11,549 bases of DNA from Deltaproteobacteria bacterium (lineage in GTDB: Bacteria > Myxococcota > Polyangia > Haliangiales > Haliangiaceae): NCBI GenBank assembly GCA_018262455.1, contig JAGSPR010000199.1:1-11549 (forward strand), given 5' to 3'. Below, in pieces: positions 10,184 through 11,549 of this stretch. The notes beneath the pieces were generated by a model. The model had not been told where the DNA came from and ran no database searches. It saw only the letters and a list, made by a program, of their open reading frames with translations. A program made the position numbers and the translations under genes. The stretch's first letter is position 1; each line of letters starts with the position of its first letter.

Positions 10184-11524
10184 ATGCGCTCTCGCCATCT
10201 CCTCCTGAGCCCCCTCGCAGCCGTCACGTCGCTCGCCGCCGCCCTGGGGCTGCCCGCTTGCGTCGGCGCTGACGACGCGGGCGACGCGTCCGCGGACCCC
10301 ACCGCGCGCCGAGCACCCGGCCACGGCGGCCACGGCGACCACGGCGACCACGGCGACCATCCGATGCGCAACCCGTCGGGCTCGTCGAGCTCGGTGTCGA
10401 GCGCCGGTCGGGTCGCGCTCGAGGGCGGGTTCTTCACCGACTACGGCACCAACGGGCGGACCTGCGTCACCTGCCACGACCCTGGCGAGGGCTGGGGCAT
10501 CGCGGTCCGTACCCTGGCCGAGCGGTTCGACGACTCGGACGGCCTCGACCCACTGTTCCGTCCGGTCGACGGCGCCAGCTCGCCGCTGGCCGACGTCTCG
10601 ACCGTCGCGGCCCGGCGCGCGGCCTACGCCATGCTGCTCCACCGCGGGACGATCCGCGTCGGCATCGGCATGCCGGCGGGCGCCGAGTTCGAGCTCGTCG
10701 CGGTCGACGACCCCTACGGCTTCGCCGGGGCCGGCGAGCTGTCGCTGTTCCGCCGCCCGCTGCCGTCGACCAACCTCGGCTTCATCCCCGCGGTGATGTG
10801 GGACGGCCGGGTCGCCGGCGCCACCGTCGAGGCCGCGCTGCTGGCCCAGTCCAACGGCGCCACGCTCGGCCACGCCGAGGCCGACCAGCCGCTCACCGAC
10901 GCCGAACGGGCCGAGATCGTCGCGTTCGAGTCCTCGCTGACCACCGCGCAGCTGATCTCCAACGTGGCCGGGCGGCTCGACAAGCGCGGCGCCCAGGGCG
11001 GCGCGACCGCACTTGCCACGCAGCCGCGCGTCGCCGGCCGGATGACCCTGTTCGACGGCTGGGCCGATCTTGCGCCGACCGGCAACGAGCAGCGCGCGCG
11101 CCTCGCGGTGGTTCGCGGCCAGGCGCTGTTCAACGACAAGGCCAGCCCGACCGGCGCCACCTGCCGCGGCTGCCACAGCGTCGCCAACGTCGGGACCAGC
11201 CTGAACCCGGTGTTCTTCGACGTCGGGGTCTCGGCAGGCGAGCGCCGCACCGCCGACCTGCCGCTCTACACCGTCCGCAACCTCGCGACCGGCGAGGTCC
11301 GCACGACCACCGATCCCGGCCGCGCGCTGATCACCGGCCTCTGGCGCGACGTCAATCGGTTCAAGGCGCCGGGCCTGCGTGCCCTGGCCGCGCGCGCGCC
11401 GTACTTCCACAACGGCGCCGCCGCGACCCTGCGCGACGTGGTCCACCACTACGAGGCCGCCCTGGGCTTCAGCTTCACGCCAGCCGAGGAGTCCGACCTG
11501 GTCGCTTTCCTCACCGCACTCTGA
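10184..11524 (+). CDS. Diheme cytochrome c peroxidase/MauG-like lipoprotein
   Basis: A 446-residue protein from the ATG at 10184; a TTG at 10169 would add five residues ahead of the signal. Residues 1-26 form a lipoprotein signal ending LGLPAC, with Cys26 as the lipid site, so the protein is probably anchored in a membrane and faces the periplasm or the cell surface. A His-rich linker (47-59) precedes the enzyme. Two c-type haem sites are seen, CVTCH (94-98) and CRGCH (327-331). Family features include VMWDGR (205-210), LYTVRNL (361-367), FKAPGLRALAARAPYFHNG (393-411) and the terminal DLVAFLTAL. This matches the bacterial diheme peroxidase/MauG superfamily, which reduces hydrogen peroxide or oxidises a protein or small substrate. 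The substrate cannot be told from sequence, and 'peroxidase' is a family label. No partner such as an amine dehydrogenase is in the window. Confidence 0.9.
   Translation: MRSRHLLLSPLAAVTSLAAALGLPACVGADDAGDASADPTARRAPGHGGHGDHGDHGDHPMRNPSGSSSSVSSAGRVALEGGFFTDYGTNGRTCVTCHDPGEGWGIAVRTLAERFDDSDGLDPLFRPVDGASSPLADVSTVAARRAAYAMLLHRGTIRVGIGMPAGAEFELVAVDDPYGFAGAGELSLFRRPLPSTNLGFIPAVMWDGRVAGATVEAALLAQSNGATLGHAEADQPLTDAERAEIVAFESSLTTAQLISNVAGRLDKRGAQGGATALATQPRVAGRMTLFDGWADLAPTGNEQRARLAVVRGQALFNDKASPTGATCRGCHSVANVGTSLNPVFFDVGVSAGERRTADLPLYTVRNLATGEVRTTTDPGRALITGLWRDVNRFKAPGLRALAARAPYFHNGAAATLRDVVHHYEAALGFSFTPAEESDLVAFLTAL
10322..10357 (+). repeat. 9-bp tandem repeat encoding a His-rich linker
   Basis: Four adjacent 9-bp units, CACGGCGGC then three copies of CACGGCGAC, encode HGG-HGD-HGD-HGD and are followed by another His codon. 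The three identical units suggest slippage, so copy number may vary between strains. The encoded His/Asp stretch sits between the lipid anchor and the first haem site and could bind a metal ion. Confidence 0.75.
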
Positions 11525-11549
11525 CGCCGGAACCTCACCAACGACAACA

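Noticed and set aside
10016..11449. 477-codon minus-strand frame opposite the diheme gene
   Set aside because: Arg/Gly/Ala-rich shadow sequence without motifs. The plus strand encodes two haem sites and a full family pattern.

Overview
The window comes from a high-GC bacterial chromosome, most likely a myxobacterium (Myxococcota, possibly of the Haliangium/Kofleriaceae kind). The reasons are GC-rich third codon positions throughout, a MYXO-CTERM-like Cys/hydrophobic/Arg tail (minus strand, 2892-2803), choice-of-anchor D repeats, a PEGA-repeat outer-membrane protein and an OmpA protein with thrombospondin type 3 repeats. This is inference from content; no rRNA or other species marker is present.

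Layout, left to right. Positions 1-310 hold a scrambled AlkB-like 2-oxoglutarate dioxygenase: the N-terminus runs on the minus strand from 310, while a later piece of the same protein family lies on the plus strand at 1-99, head to head with it. A short divergent spacer leads to a ComF-family gene (372-1052, plus). Converging on it, with a 20-bp overlap, is a very large minus-strand gene (1033-5346). Its first 60% is a secreted choice-of-anchor D protein ending in a MYXO-CTERM-like sorting signal. The same frame then continues through a second signal-peptide-like segment into a complete OmpA-type beta-barrel/TSP3/OmpA-like protein.

A divergent spacer (5347-5476) separates it from two plus-strand genes: a DUF4336-like metallo-beta-lactamase-fold protein (5477-6172) and a single-domain FKBP prolyl isomerase (6201-6551). 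A small cysteine-containing lipoprotein (6470-6889, minus) converges on the FKBP gene with an 82-bp overlap. It is divergently paired, across only 25 bp, with uppP (6915-7724), the undecaprenyl-pyrophosphate phosphatase. Then come a protein with six PEGA repeats and an outer-membrane beta-barrel (7840-10032) and a diheme cytochrome c peroxidase/MauG-like lipoprotein with a His-rich linker (10184-11524), both on the plus strand.

Most of the window concerns the cell envelope: surface sorting, the outer membrane, peptidoglycan precursor recycling, periplasmic redox and lipoproteins. No operon covers more than two genes, and I see no mobile element, CRISPR array, tRNA or rRNA. No stretch longer than 300 bases lacks a gene. 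The most striking features are the internal sorting-signal/signal-peptide hairpin that makes two envelope proteins into one reading frame, and the inverted AlkB-like gene at the left edge, which may be a real inversion or an assembly chimera.
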